From Akkermansiaceae bacterium UBA3385 (lineage in GTDB: Bacteria; Verrucomicrobiota; Verrucomicrobiia; Verrucomicrobiales; Akkermansiaceae): a DNA stretch of 47,044 nucleotides. The notes beneath the pieces were generated by a model. It worked only from the letters and a program-made list of their open reading frames with translations, ran no database searches and had not been told where the DNA came from. The translations under genes were made by a program, and so were the position numbers. The stretch covers positions 1 to 47,044 of the forward strand of contig DEPT01000071.1 of NCBI GenBank assembly GCA_002358905.1, read 5' to 3'. Positions 33,473 through 41,392 of the stretch are shown one piece after another. Positions within the stretch are counted from its first letter, which is position 1; every line of letters starts with the position of its first letter.

Positions 33473-35080
33473 ATGAATTCTTCTTCTCATTTACTTTTTA
33501 TATTATTAATAGTAATTCTGGCGGTTAGTTTCCCCATCCTTGCCAACAAAGTACTGAACCGCATAAAGCTTACATCTCTGAATGGCCGGAACCTAACATG
33601 GGTACTTATAGCAGCCTTATTGACAGGGCTACCAGCGTACACACTACATCCCGCCAGCCAATTCATGCCTGCTCCCTCATCGTGGTTATGCATATTAACC
33701 ATACTGAGCATCAAATGTTTCTTTGTATCCTGTTTGTACACTTTATATAGCGGAATCTGGAGATATGTATTAACTAATAGCGGAAATTCCGGTCTTTTCA
33801 AAAATCAACGACAATGTCTGATAATAACGAGCATCTCAACGGGAATGCTGCTGTTGCTCTGGTACCTCTTCGGGACACGGGCTTTCTGGGACTTCGAGTT
33901 CAACCAGCTGATCCAATTGAAAACAGGAAATTACGATAAGGCACATCCTGTTTTTCACACGATATTTTGCGGAGGCTTACTAAAAATATACCAATCCCTT
34001 CATACGATTGCTTTTGCACAAATCATTGCATTCTCTGTTGCTCTTTATTCAATTTGCTGGTGGGCAAAACGCAGTGGACTTTCCATTATTTATGCATGTG
34101 GGGCAATTGTTGGCATCGTTGTTTTTACTTATCCATATGCCCATTATGTGGTGAAAGATTCTTTCATGCTGTCCTCATTTATTATAGCCACTACAGGGCT
34201 GATGGCATGGAACCAGCGTCCCGATTTAACCTCTGCCATTTTGGCTGCTATAGGATTAACAGGTGTCGGACTTTTCCGATACGATGGCCAGGCCAGTGTT
34301 CTTCTAGTATCGATCGCCGTTGTAACCTTAAGCATTTGGAACAAAAAAATCAGAAAACAAGCGTACATTATAGCCTTTATTCCACTTCTTGCCCTTGTTT
34401 CTGGCCACCTTATATTGCCAGCCTGCGTGAATGCACGTTCAGAAATGACTGGCACAAAACTGGCCATGCCTGCTGACCTGATTTGTGAGGTTATTGTTCG
34501 CGGCGGCGATATCTCACCGGACGACCTGAAAAAAGCTGAACAGCTAATTATGCCTAAGGAATTGATGTTCCATCTGCATAAACTGGGACACGAATATCAG
34601 GGAGAGAAATATATATGGGGCATGGGGTTTGCCGACAACAAAGAATTCAAACGTTATTCTTTTGCATACAATTTAAAAGACAAAGGTGCCGAATTATTAC
34701 CCTTATGTGGCAGGGTAATAATCAAAAATCCGATTATTACCATACAGCATCTCTTTCAGCAAGGCAAAATGCTTTGGGATATCAGAGCTGAGCACGACCG
34801 TTCCGTTTATATAAAGTCTCCTGTAAATCCCATCAGCCTGTTTTTTTACTCGGGTGTGCTGGTTCTTATTTTAATTATCAGAAATCGTTGTGGCATACAA
34901 TACTTACTCTCCTTTATTCCTTTCCTAACTGTGACCGCCGTAATTGCCTTGATTGCGACAACGTACGAAATGCGTTACGGATTACCAATCATTCCAGCCG
35001 GCATTCTATCTATAGGCTACGCTCGAACATTAATCCGGCATAATGACTGTGGCAAGGCTGAAGCACAACATACGTCCTGA
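33473..35080 (+). CDS. AT-richer polytopic membrane protein, GT-C glycosyltransferase-like
   Basis: 535 residues with about eleven hydrophobic segments. A long loop near residues 315-430 contains GGDISPDDLKKAEQLI and KYIWGMGFADNKEF. The segment FEFNQLIQLKTGNYDKAHPVFHT near residue 143, with an acidic residue and a His-Pro pair after the first helices, resembles GT-C fold, lipid-linked sugar transferases (DUF6020-like). The resemblance is weak and the assignment tentative. Base composition is visibly lower in GC than the flanking genes, with many ATA, TTA and AAT codons, which suggests acquisition by transfer. It sits alone on the plus strand between two paralogous symporters. Confidence 0.6.
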   Translation: MNSSSHLLFILLIVILAVSFPILANKVLNRIKLTSLNGRNLTWVLIAALLTGLPAYTLHPASQFMPAPSSWLCILTILSIKCFFVSCLYTLYSGIWRYVLTNSGNSGLFKNQRQCLIITSISTGMLLLLWYLFGTRAFWDFEFNQLIQLKTGNYDKAHPVFHTIFCGGLLKIYQSLHTIAFAQIIAFSVALYSICWWAKRSGLSIIYACGAIVGIVVFTYPYAHYVVKDSFMLSSFIIATTGLMAWNQRPDLTSAILAAIGLTGVGLFRYDGQASVLLVSIAVVTLSIWNKKIRKQAYIIAFIPLLALVSGHLILPACVNARSEMTGTKLAMPADLICEVIVRGGDISPDDLKKAEQLIMPKELMFHLHKLGHEYQGEKYIWGMGFADNKEFKRYSFAYNLKDKGAELLPLCGRVIIKNPIITIQHLFQQGKMLWDIRAEHDRSVYIKSPVNPISLFFYSGVLVLILIIRNRCGIQYLLSFIPFLTVTAVIALIATTYEMRYGLPIIPAGILSIGYARTLIRHNDCGKAEAQHTS

Positions 35081-35238
35081 GTGGTTAGGGCCTGATTCGT
35101 CAAGTCTTCCCCTTCACTGATGTTTCGTAACATCACACCTAATGCACCTCAGATACCTTAGGGTATTTCATTCTACTCTACCAGCAGCGCAACAAGAACG
35201 TTCTCTCCTATACACATATCACAGTGTTTACATAGCAA
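35081..35238. other. Spacer between the GT-C-like gene and RNA copy C
   Basis: No gene is seen. A hairpin TGATGTT-TCGT-AACATCA (about 35118-35135) could mark the 3' end of the GT-C-like mRNA, though no T run follows. Confidence 0.4.
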
Positions 35239-35351
35239 GCGGGGCATTGCTTTTGAAGCAATGCCCCGCCCAACTTACTACCTATGAAACTCAGTTCTTC
35301 CTTTTGGATGATTTCCGGCGCTCTCTCCTTCACCGGAAACCGGATGAACTG
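35239..35351 (-). ncRNA. Candidate structured RNA, copy C (three-copy family)
   Basis: Read on the minus strand from 35351. P1 is CAGTTC with GAACTG (35292-35297). P2 is TTTCCGG with CCGGAAA (35312-35318). P2 closes the loop TGAAGGAGAGAGCG (35319-35332). The tail AGTTTCATAGGTAGTAAG (35274-35291) leads to a 14-bp hairpin (35239-35269, GCGGGGCATTGCTT with its complement) without a T run. It begins 33 nt after the stop of AGCS paralog 2. TTGAAC stands 31 nt before P1, as in copy A, but no good -10 follows. P1 and P2 differ in sequence from copies A and B yet still pair. Confidence 0.7.
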
Positions 35352-35384
35352 TTGAAGTAGTGATGCACAACCTGGTGCATTCGT

Positions 35385-36926
35385 TCAAAGATTTTCTTCA
35401 ATTCCTGTCTTTTTTTCTTCCTGAGACGCGGAAGCCGGTTCTGCAGGCACCTCTTTTACCACAGGTTTGATAATTACTCTGGGCAGTGCAAGGTTCTCCG
35501 TCTCATCTTCGGACTCCTCGTTATCCAGGTCATCATCCTCCTCCAGAGGAGCCGGCTGCACCAGTGTTTCATCCTTTTCACCCAGTCTGCCACTCCAGAG
35601 GAATTTGCGACTTTCAGCCAGCAACACAGGGGTAAGCCCCACCATGCAGATGAGGTTAGGTATAGCCATGAGGGCGTTTGCCACATCAGCAAAGTGCCAC
35701 ACCAGGCTGCTCTTGGGAATAATGCAGCCTACAAATACAGCCAGCACCCAGATAAAACGGTAATGGGTGATGTACCGCTGGCCACTCAGGTACTGCACCG
35801 CCCGTTCACCAAAATACGACCAGCCCAGAATAGAGGAAATGACAAAGGTAACCAGGCTGAAGGTGAGCAGCATCGACCCCAGACCTCCTACCGTACCAAA
35901 GGAGTAGAACACAATAAGCTCCCCTTGCGGAGCATGCATGACATACGGTTCAGCCATGGCTGCAGTGGTGAGGGTGACACCGGTGAGGGTGCAGAGAATG
36001 ATGGAATCCCAGAAAGGTGCGGTAGAAGCCACCACGGCTTGCTGCACACTATTCGGAGTATCTGCCGGAGCTGACGCTATGGCAGATGACCCCATACCGG
36101 CTTCGTTGGAGAAGAGGCCACGCTTCACACCCACCTGCATAGCCAGCATGATGGTGGAGCCAATGAAACCACCCGCTGCGGCCTGATTCGTGAAAGCGCT
36201 GTCCCAGATGCGCTGCAGGGCTGGAAGGATAAAATCTGCATGAGCACCCAGCACCAGACAGCACGCAACGATATAGACCAGCGTCATGATGGGCACAAAG
36301 GCGGAACACACACGGGCAATGCCACGAAGCCCGCCTATGAGAACCAGAGCCGTCAGCACTGCTAACAGGGAGCCGGAGAACCAGGTAGGTACTGACATGG
36401 CGCTTTCATTAAGCACCCGGGCAGCGGCATTGGCCTGGGTGATGTTCCCCACCCCGAACGCCGCCACGGCCGTGAACACTGCAAAAAGAACAGCCAGCCA
36501 TTTGCATTTAAGACCGTGTTCAATCACATACATGGGGCCACCCACCAGGTTTCCTTCGCTGTCCAGGCGGCGGTAGCGAACAGTGAGTAAGCTTTCGGCA
36601 TATCGTGAAGCCATACCCAGTAAACCGGTAAGCAGACACCAGACAACGGCGCCAGGACCACCTGTGGCCAACCCCACAGCCACACCCACTATGTTACCCG
36701 TGCCGATATTGGCAGCCAATGATACCATGAGCGATGCATAGTGTGAAATGCTGTTCCCTGTTGCCCTGCGCCGCAGGGAATAGATGAGCCCATGAAACAG
36801 ATAGCGCTGCGGCACGCGCAGAACAATGGTCAGATACAGGTGCACCCCGAGAAGGCAGAACACCAGAATATATCCCCACAGAAAATCGCTGATTAATGAG
36901 AGAAAGTTATCTATTACATCCAACAT
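35385..36926 (-). CDS. Alanine/glycine:cation symporter (AGCS family), paralog 2
   Basis: 513 residues. The start at 36926 (MLDVIDNF) aligns with paralog 1 and lies 10 nt after the -10 box; an upstream in-frame start at 36965 would fall in the -35 box. The same motifs are present: LAANIGTGNIVGVAVGLATGGPGAVVW, FSNEAGMGSSAIASAPADTPN, GWSYFGERAVQYLSG. It differs from paralog 1 by a 55-residue hydrophilic tail: an acidic run (EEDDDLDNEESEDE) then a Pro/Lys/Glu-rich end, probably cytoplasmic and possibly regulatory. It is probably an old tandem duplicate of paralog 1. Confidence 0.93.
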   Translation of the reverse strand: MLDVIDNFLSLISDFLWGYILVFCLLGVHLYLTIVLRVPQRYLFHGLIYSLRRRATGNSISHYASLMVSLAANIGTGNIVGVAVGLATGGPGAVVWCLLTGLLGMASRYAESLLTVRYRRLDSEGNLVGGPMYVIEHGLKCKWLAVLFAVFTAVAAFGVGNITQANAAARVLNESAMSVPTWFSGSLLAVLTALVLIGGLRGIARVCSAFVPIMTLVYIVACCLVLGAHADFILPALQRIWDSAFTNQAAAGGFIGSTIMLAMQVGVKRGLFSNEAGMGSSAIASAPADTPNSVQQAVVASTAPFWDSIILCTLTGVTLTTAAMAEPYVMHAPQGELIVFYSFGTVGGLGSMLLTFSLVTFVISSILGWSYFGERAVQYLSGQRYITHYRFIWVLAVFVGCIIPKSSLVWHFADVANALMAIPNLICMVGLTPVLLAESRKFLWSGRLGEKDETLVQPAPLEEDDDLDNEESEDETENLALPRVIIKPVVKEVPAEPASASQEEKKTGIEENL

Positions 36927-36936
36927 AACTATCAGC

Positions 36937-36965
36937 ATGATAGCGAACTCACCATCAGTAGTCAA
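36937..36965 (-). promoter_or_regulatory. Promoter of AGCS paralog 2
   Basis: On the minus strand: TTGACT, 17-nt spacer, TATCAT, then 10 nt to the ATG. Confidence 0.75.
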
Positions 36966-37047
36966 GCTCCAGCCTCACCATGCCTGCAAAAAATGCCGGA
37001 GGGCAGGCCATTTTCTGCCGCCTCGAACGAGAGTTTCGCCCGGTGAC

Positions 37048-37078
37048 AAACCGGGGACTCCGGCACCCACCCCGGTTT
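37048..37078. other. Hairpin in the divergent AGCS2/SLC13 spacer
   Basis: AAACCGGGG pairs with CCCCGGTTT around a 13-nt loop. It lies between the two divergent promoters; role unknown (operator, or remnant of a terminator). Confidence 0.45.
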
Positions 37079-37125
37079 CACGGCGGCATACACTCACCCA
37101 GGATGGGGCACGAACAGCTATTTTG

Positions 37126-37155
37126 TTGACATCCACCCGGCAAAGCAGCTATCAT
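37126..37155 (+). promoter_or_regulatory. Promoter of the SLC13-type transporter
   Basis: Consensus TTGACA (37126-37131), 18-nt spacer, TATCAT (37150-37155). An ATG at 37154 overlaps the -10 box, so translation should start at 37175. Confidence 0.75.
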
Positions 37156-37174
37156 GTATGGAAGGGCGGCGCGT

Positions 37175-38686
37175 ATGAACGAACTGGTACAGACGGGGCT
37201 GAGCATTCATGCCTGGATTACACTGCTGACAGCGGCGGGAATATTTACGCTGCTGTTGTTCACGCGTCTGCAGGCAGAGCTGGTGTTTCTGGGCGGCATG
37301 GCCGTGCTGCTGGTCAGCGGGGTGCTGGATGCCCGTGAGGCCCTGGCAGGGTTCAGTTCAGCATCGGTCATTGTAGTGGCGCTACTTTTTGTGGTGGTAG
37401 CCGGGCTGGTGCACACCGGGGTTCTGCACTGGGTGGAAAAACATGTGCTGGGACGCCCGACGGTGTATCGCCAGGCCCTGGTTCGGCTGATGCTGCCAGT
37501 GGCCGGGCTGGCTTCTATTCTGGGCAATACTACGGTGACCACTCTTTTTATCCACGTGGTCAAACTGTGGTCGCGGCGGCTTGGGGTGGCGCCATCGCGA
37601 CTACTGATTCCGCTGAGCTATGCTGCCGGTCTTGGTGGCGTGTGCACCCTCATCGGCAGCGCACCAAATCTCATCATCTCCGGCCTGTATACCCAGGAAA
37701 CCGGCATAAGCCTGAGCATTTTCACCCCCACACTGGCTGGTCTCTTCTGCCTTACAGTGGGGTTTGTAAGCATGCAGGTGCTGCAACGCTGGCTGCCGGA
37801 GCGGAGTCCTTCGCGCCGGGTGTTTGGCAGCGGCAGCGGAAAGCTGTACCGCCACAAGGCCTATGTGATGATAGGTAGTCGGCTCATCGGCAAACGCTTT
37901 ACCGACACCGGGCTGGAAACCCGGTACCGCATGCGCCTGGTAGGTGTGCTACGCCGTGGCGAGCAACTGGAAACAGAGCCGGGGCAGGTTCCCCTGCTGG
38001 CCGGTGATACCCTGCTGCTGGAGACCGACACCCCCACCCCACCGGAGCTGGGTAAAGATGTGCATTATGTCCCCCGCCGCAGAAAATCAACCGTCGGGTG
38101 GCGCACAGGGGTAGCCGGAGCCACCATGCTGGGCATGATGCTGCTCACCACCACCGGGGTGCTCACGCTTCTGCAATCTGCCTTTCTGGCAGCAGCCATT
38201 ACCCTGATATGCCGCTGCTGCACCGTGCAGCAGGCGCACGAGAGCATCAACTGGAATGTGCTGATGGTCTTTGCAGGCTCTATCTGCCTGGGCACGGCCA
38301 TGGACAAGACCGGCGTAGCGGCCGATGTAGCAACTCTGCTGCTGGGCTTCTGCGGCACAAATCCCCTTGTAGTCATGGCGGCGGTATGTGTGGTGGCCTT
38401 GTTCTGCACCGAATTCATCGGCAACGCCGCAGCGGCAGCCATCTTCTTCCCCATTGCCTTCCGCAGCGCCCAAGCCGTGGAGACTGACCCGCTGAGTTTC
38501 TGTGTAGCGCTGATGATAGCTGTTTCCTGCTGTTTTGCCACGCCCATCGGGTCCCCTCGGCACATGCTCATCTACGGCCCGGGAGGCTACCGCTTTGCCG
38601 ATTTTCTGCGCGTAGGCCTGCCCATGGATATCCTCATCCTGGCCGCGGATATCTTTATCGTCTCCCTGTTGTTTCCCGGCATGTAA
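37175..38686 (+). CDS. SLC13/DASS-type transporter with an RCK_C domain
   Basis: A 503-residue membrane carrier. Two hydrophobic halves flank a soluble TrkA-C (RCK_C) domain at about 215-310, recognised by MIGSRLIGKRFTDTGLETRY and the LLAGDTLLLETD strand. The first half carries LGNTTVTTLFIHVV and IGSAPNLIISGLY, the second FIGNAAAAAIFFPIAF and CCFATPIGSPRHMLIYGPGGY; these are the paired substrate-loop motifs of the family. Members move sulfate, dicarboxylates or other anions with Na+. The substrate cannot be told. Many relatives have two RCK_C domains, while only one is clear here. Confidence 0.82.
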   Translation: MNELVQTGLSIHAWITLLTAAGIFTLLLFTRLQAELVFLGGMAVLLVSGVLDAREALAGFSSASVIVVALLFVVVAGLVHTGVLHWVEKHVLGRPTVYRQALVRLMLPVAGLASILGNTTVTTLFIHVVKLWSRRLGVAPSRLLIPLSYAAGLGGVCTLIGSAPNLIISGLYTQETGISLSIFTPTLAGLFCLTVGFVSMQVLQRWLPERSPSRRVFGSGSGKLYRHKAYVMIGSRLIGKRFTDTGLETRYRMRLVGVLRRGEQLETEPGQVPLLAGDTLLLETDTPTPPELGKDVHYVPRRRKSTVGWRTGVAGATMLGMMLLTTTGVLTLLQSAFLAAAITLICRCCTVQQAHESINWNVLMVFAGSICLGTAMDKTGVAADVATLLLGFCGTNPLVVMAAVCVVALFCTEFIGNAAAAAIFFPIAFRSAQAVETDPLSFCVALMIAVSCCFATPIGSPRHMLIYGPGGYRFADFLRVGLPMDILILAADIFIVSLLFPGM

Positions 38687-38865
38687 AGCGATTGGGTGAA
38701 ATGCAGAGGGAAGAGTTCTTACGCGGCCGCAGAACGACTGCACTCGCACTGTAAGCGGAAGCAGAAGCCCCCCTCCCCCCCCCGGATATAGCAATGCTCT
38801 GCACAGAACGACAGAATTCAAAGATATAAACGTAGAAATTCCATAAGCAAGTTATTCTTTTATGC
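38687..38865. other. Spacer with C6-T-C9 homopolymer upstream of fabF
   Basis: No gene is seen. A pyrimidine tract at about 38768-38783 reads six C, one T and nine C. It lies about 80 nt before the fabF -35 box. Confidence 0.5.
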
Positions 38866-38894
38866 TTGACTTAACTCCACCTATCAGGTAACTT
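38866..38894 (+). promoter_or_regulatory. Promoter of fabF
   Basis: TTGACT (38866-38871), 17-nt spacer, TAACTT (38889-38894), then 13 nt to the ATG at 38908. Confidence 0.65.
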
Positions 38895-38907
38895 GTATCC
38901 AAGCATT

Positions 38908-40161
38908 ATGACAAACCGTCGCATAGTTATTACAGGCATGGGCGCCCTTTCCCCCCTCGGCAACAGTGTCGCGGAGACATGGGAGGGCATGAAGAACGGT
39001 CGTTCCGGCATCAGCAAAATCGAAAGTATCGATGACAGTGCACTCAACATCCACATTGCTGGTGAAGTGCGTGGCTACGACCCCGCTCCTTTCTTCAAGA
39101 AAGATCCGAAGTCCGTTCGCCGCTGCGACCGCTTCGAGCAGCTGACCATGGGTGCTGTGGCCGAGGCTCTGGAGAACGCCGGCCTGGATGTGGAAGCAGT
39201 TGACAAGACCCGTGTGGGCGTAATGATTGGTTCCGGCATCGGTGGTCTGGGCATTCACGGCGAAGGCTGCGAAGCTCTCATCAAGTCCGGTCCCCGCCGT
39301 GTGAGTCCGTTCTGCATTCCGTACATGATTACCAACATGGCCTCCGGCATGGTGAGTATCGAATACGGTTTCGGAGGTCCCAACATGAGCATTTCTACTG
39401 CTTGCGCCACTGCAAACCACTGCATTGGTGAAGCATGGCGCATCATGAAGTTCGGCGATGCTGATGTGATGATTTGCGGCGGCGCCGAAGCAGCTATCCT
39501 GCCTGTGGGTATTGCCGGTTTCGCCAACATGAAGGCCCTTTCCACCCGCAACGATGACCCCACCACCGCTTCCCGCCCGTACGATGTGGATCGCGATGGC
39601 TTCGTCATGGCAGAAGGCGCCGGTATCATCATTCTGGAAACGCTGGAACACGCCAAGGCCCGCGGCGCCAAGATTCTGGCCGAACTGGTGGGGTATGGTC
39701 TCAGCGCCGATGCATACCACCTGACTTCTCCCATGCCCGAAGGCGAAGGTGCAGCCCGCTGCATGGACATGGCCATGAAGCACGCCGGCATGAAGCCCAC
39801 GGATATCCAGTACATCAACACGCACGGCACTTCCACACCGCTGGGAGATATCTGCGAAACCAAGGCCATCAAGGCTTCTTTCGGCGATTATGCCACCAAT
39901 GGTCTGGTAGTAAGCTCCACCAAGTCCATGACGGGTCACCTGCTGGGCGCTGCCGGCGCTATCGAACTGCTGGCTTGCGTCATGGCCATTCAGGACAACT
40001 TTGTGCCGCCCACCATCAACGTATTCAACCAGGACCCCGAGTGTGACCTGGATGTGTGCCCGAATGTGGGCCGCAGCATGACCGTGGATGTAGCCCTGAG
40101 CAATTCCTTCGGCTTCGGCGGTCACAACGCTTCCCTTATCGTGAAGCGCTACGCTGAATAA
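38908..40161 (+). CDS. fabF: Beta-ketoacyl-ACP synthase II (FabF)
   Basis: A 417-residue condensing enzyme that elongates acyl-ACP with malonyl-ACP in fatty-acid synthesis. The start MTNRRIVITGMGALSPLG is typical. The active-site cysteine lies in SISTACATANHC near residue 163, the two catalytic histidines in INTHGTSTPLGD near 303 and SMTGHLLGAAGA near 340, with a glycine-rich SNSFGFGGHNAS end. The codons are strongly biased towards C- and G-ending synonyms, suggesting high expression. No acpP, fabD or fabG is adjacent. A GC hairpin follows. Identification is firm; FabF rather than FabB follows from length and motifs. Confidence 0.96.
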   Translation: MTNRRIVITGMGALSPLGNSVAETWEGMKNGRSGISKIESIDDSALNIHIAGEVRGYDPAPFFKKDPKSVRRCDRFEQLTMGAVAEALENAGLDVEAVDKTRVGVMIGSGIGGLGIHGEGCEALIKSGPRRVSPFCIPYMITNMASGMVSIEYGFGGPNMSISTACATANHCIGEAWRIMKFGDADVMICGGAEAAILPVGIAGFANMKALSTRNDDPTTASRPYDVDRDGFVMAEGAGIIILETLEHAKARGAKILAELVGYGLSADAYHLTSPMPEGEGAARCMDMAMKHAGMKPTDIQYINTHGTSTPLGDICETKAIKASFGDYATNGLVVSSTKSMTGHLLGAAGAIELLACVMAIQDNFVPPTINVFNQDPECDLDVCPNVGRSMTVDVALSNSFGFGGHNASLIVKRYAE

Positions 40162-40189
40162 CTTGATGTTCATTCTATAACATACTGAG

Positions 40190-40221
40190 CACGGCGGCAG
40201 TGGTATCCCACAGCCGCCGTG
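40190..40221 (+). terminator. Hairpin after fabF
   Basis: CACGGCGGC pairs with GCCGCCGTG around a 14-nt loop with inner TGG/CCA pairing. There is no T run, so termination strength is uncertain. Confidence 0.55.
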
Positions 40222-40251
40222 TCTGCGCTCCAGCCACAAGCCACTCCACCC

Positions 40252-40725
40252 ATGAAAAAAGCACTTTTAACCATTCTGAGCAAGTTCAAATCTTCCGCAA
40301 AGATGAACCGCACAGACCACTTGTTGCTGCACTGGGCCGGGCTTTGCCTGGCCGTTCTGGTTCTTGTGGTTGTCCTCACCGCCGCAGGGTGCATGCAATA
40401 CCTGGAGTGGGAACAGATACGCCTGCTGGGCGGCTCCCCCTTCTTCATTGGGGCGGAGGAGGCACAGATTAACCTGCTCGGCCCTGCCGGAACCTTTGCA
40501 CTGTGTCTGGGCGTCACCTTTTACCTTGCCCTGGTCCTGCTGCGGGAACACCGTTTTACCGGGCGAATCCAGGTAGGTATGCTGGCTACTGTGGCATTGG
40601 CTCTCCCGGGGCTCCTGTGTGTACTGTGGGGCGGCGTGCTGAACATGGCAGTTCCCGTCATCTGCTCACTGGCCTGCTGGCTCGGCGCAGAAATCATTCA
40701 CCTTATCCAGCGTCGACGCTCATGA
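40252..40725 (+). CDS. Small membrane protein upstream of recR, function unknown
   Basis: 157 residues from the ATG at 40252. A basic N-terminus (MKKALLTILSKFKSSAKMNR) is followed by about four hydrophobic segments: 25-46, 75-93, 104-122 and 126-148. The C-terminus IQRRRS is basic. I recognise no family. Its stop overlaps the recR start in an ATGA, so translation of the two is probably coupled, although a functional link is not otherwise evident. Confidence 0.65.
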   Translation: MKKALLTILSKFKSSAKMNRTDHLLLHWAGLCLAVLVLVVVLTAAGCMQYLEWEQIRLLGGSPFFIGAEEAQINLLGPAGTFALCLGVTFYLALVLLREHRFTGRIQVGMLATVALALPGLLCVLWGGVLNMAVPVICSLACWLGAEIIHLIQRRRS

Positions 40726-41330
40726 AACCCCAGGACTACCCCCGCCCTGTGCTGGAAATGATAGCAGCTCTCAAGCGCATGCCCGGTGTGGGCACGCGTG
40801 GCGCAGAGCGTCTGGCCCTCTGGTTTCTGCAGCAAGGCCGCAACGAAGCCCGCCAGCTCTCCGGCGCCCTCACCACAGCAGTGGATACGGTAGGCAACTG
40901 CCCGGAGTGCGGTTTCTTTGCAGAGCAAGGTTGCCGCTGCACCGCCTGCGATGACCCCACCCGCGATGCCTCCCTGCTCTGCGTGGTCGAGCAGCCTACG
41001 GATGTGCTCCCCATTGAGCGCTGCGGTACCTTCCGCGGGCTCTACCACTGCCTGGGTGGTAAGATTTCCCCACTGGACGGCATCATGCCCGAGGACTTGA
41101 GCATTGAAAAACTCGTTGAACGCGTGCAGGCACACCCCGGCTGCGAGGTCATCCTGGCCGTTGGCAGCGACGTGGAAGGAGAAGCCACGGCACTCTACCT
41201 GGCTGAGCTACTGGACAAATACCCATGCCGCTGCACCAGGCTGGCCCAGGGTATGCCCGCCGGTGCCGGCCTCGGCCATGCCGATGCCATTACCCTTATG
41301 CGAGCCTTAGAAGGCCGCAGAGGATTATAA
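40722..41330 (+). CDS. recR: Recombination mediator RecR
   Basis: 202 residues, the standard length. RecR works with RecO (and RecF) to load RecA at gaps. Domain order is normal. The helix-hairpin-helix MPGVGTRGAERLA lies near residue 19. The zinc-finger cysteines (CPECGFF...CRCTACDD) lie near 54-73. The Toprim motif LLCVVEQPTDVLPIE follows near 82, with LGGKISPLDGI near 110 and the SDVEGEATALYL segment near 147. It is read from a 4-nt overlap with the upstream membrane gene. Confidence 0.96.
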   Translation: MKPQDYPRPVLEMIAALKRMPGVGTRGAERLALWFLQQGRNEARQLSGALTTAVDTVGNCPECGFFAEQGCRCTACDDPTRDASLLCVVEQPTDVLPIERCGTFRGLYHCLGGKISPLDGIMPEDLSIEKLVERVQAHPGCEVILAVGSDVEGEATALYLAELLDKYPCRCTRLAQGMPAGAGLGHADAITLMRALEGRRGL

Positions 41331-41342
41331 AGTTATGCTTAT

Positions 41343-41358
41343 GGGACTGAAAAGTCCC
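41343..41358 (+). terminator. Small hairpin between recR and trmD
   Basis: GGGACT-GAAA-AGTCCC. A C9 homopolymer follows at about 41379-41387, just outside the trmD stop. Termination is weakly supported. Confidence 0.4.
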
Positions 41359-41392
41359 GTTCTCCAACAGATGGGCATCCCCCCCCCGATTG

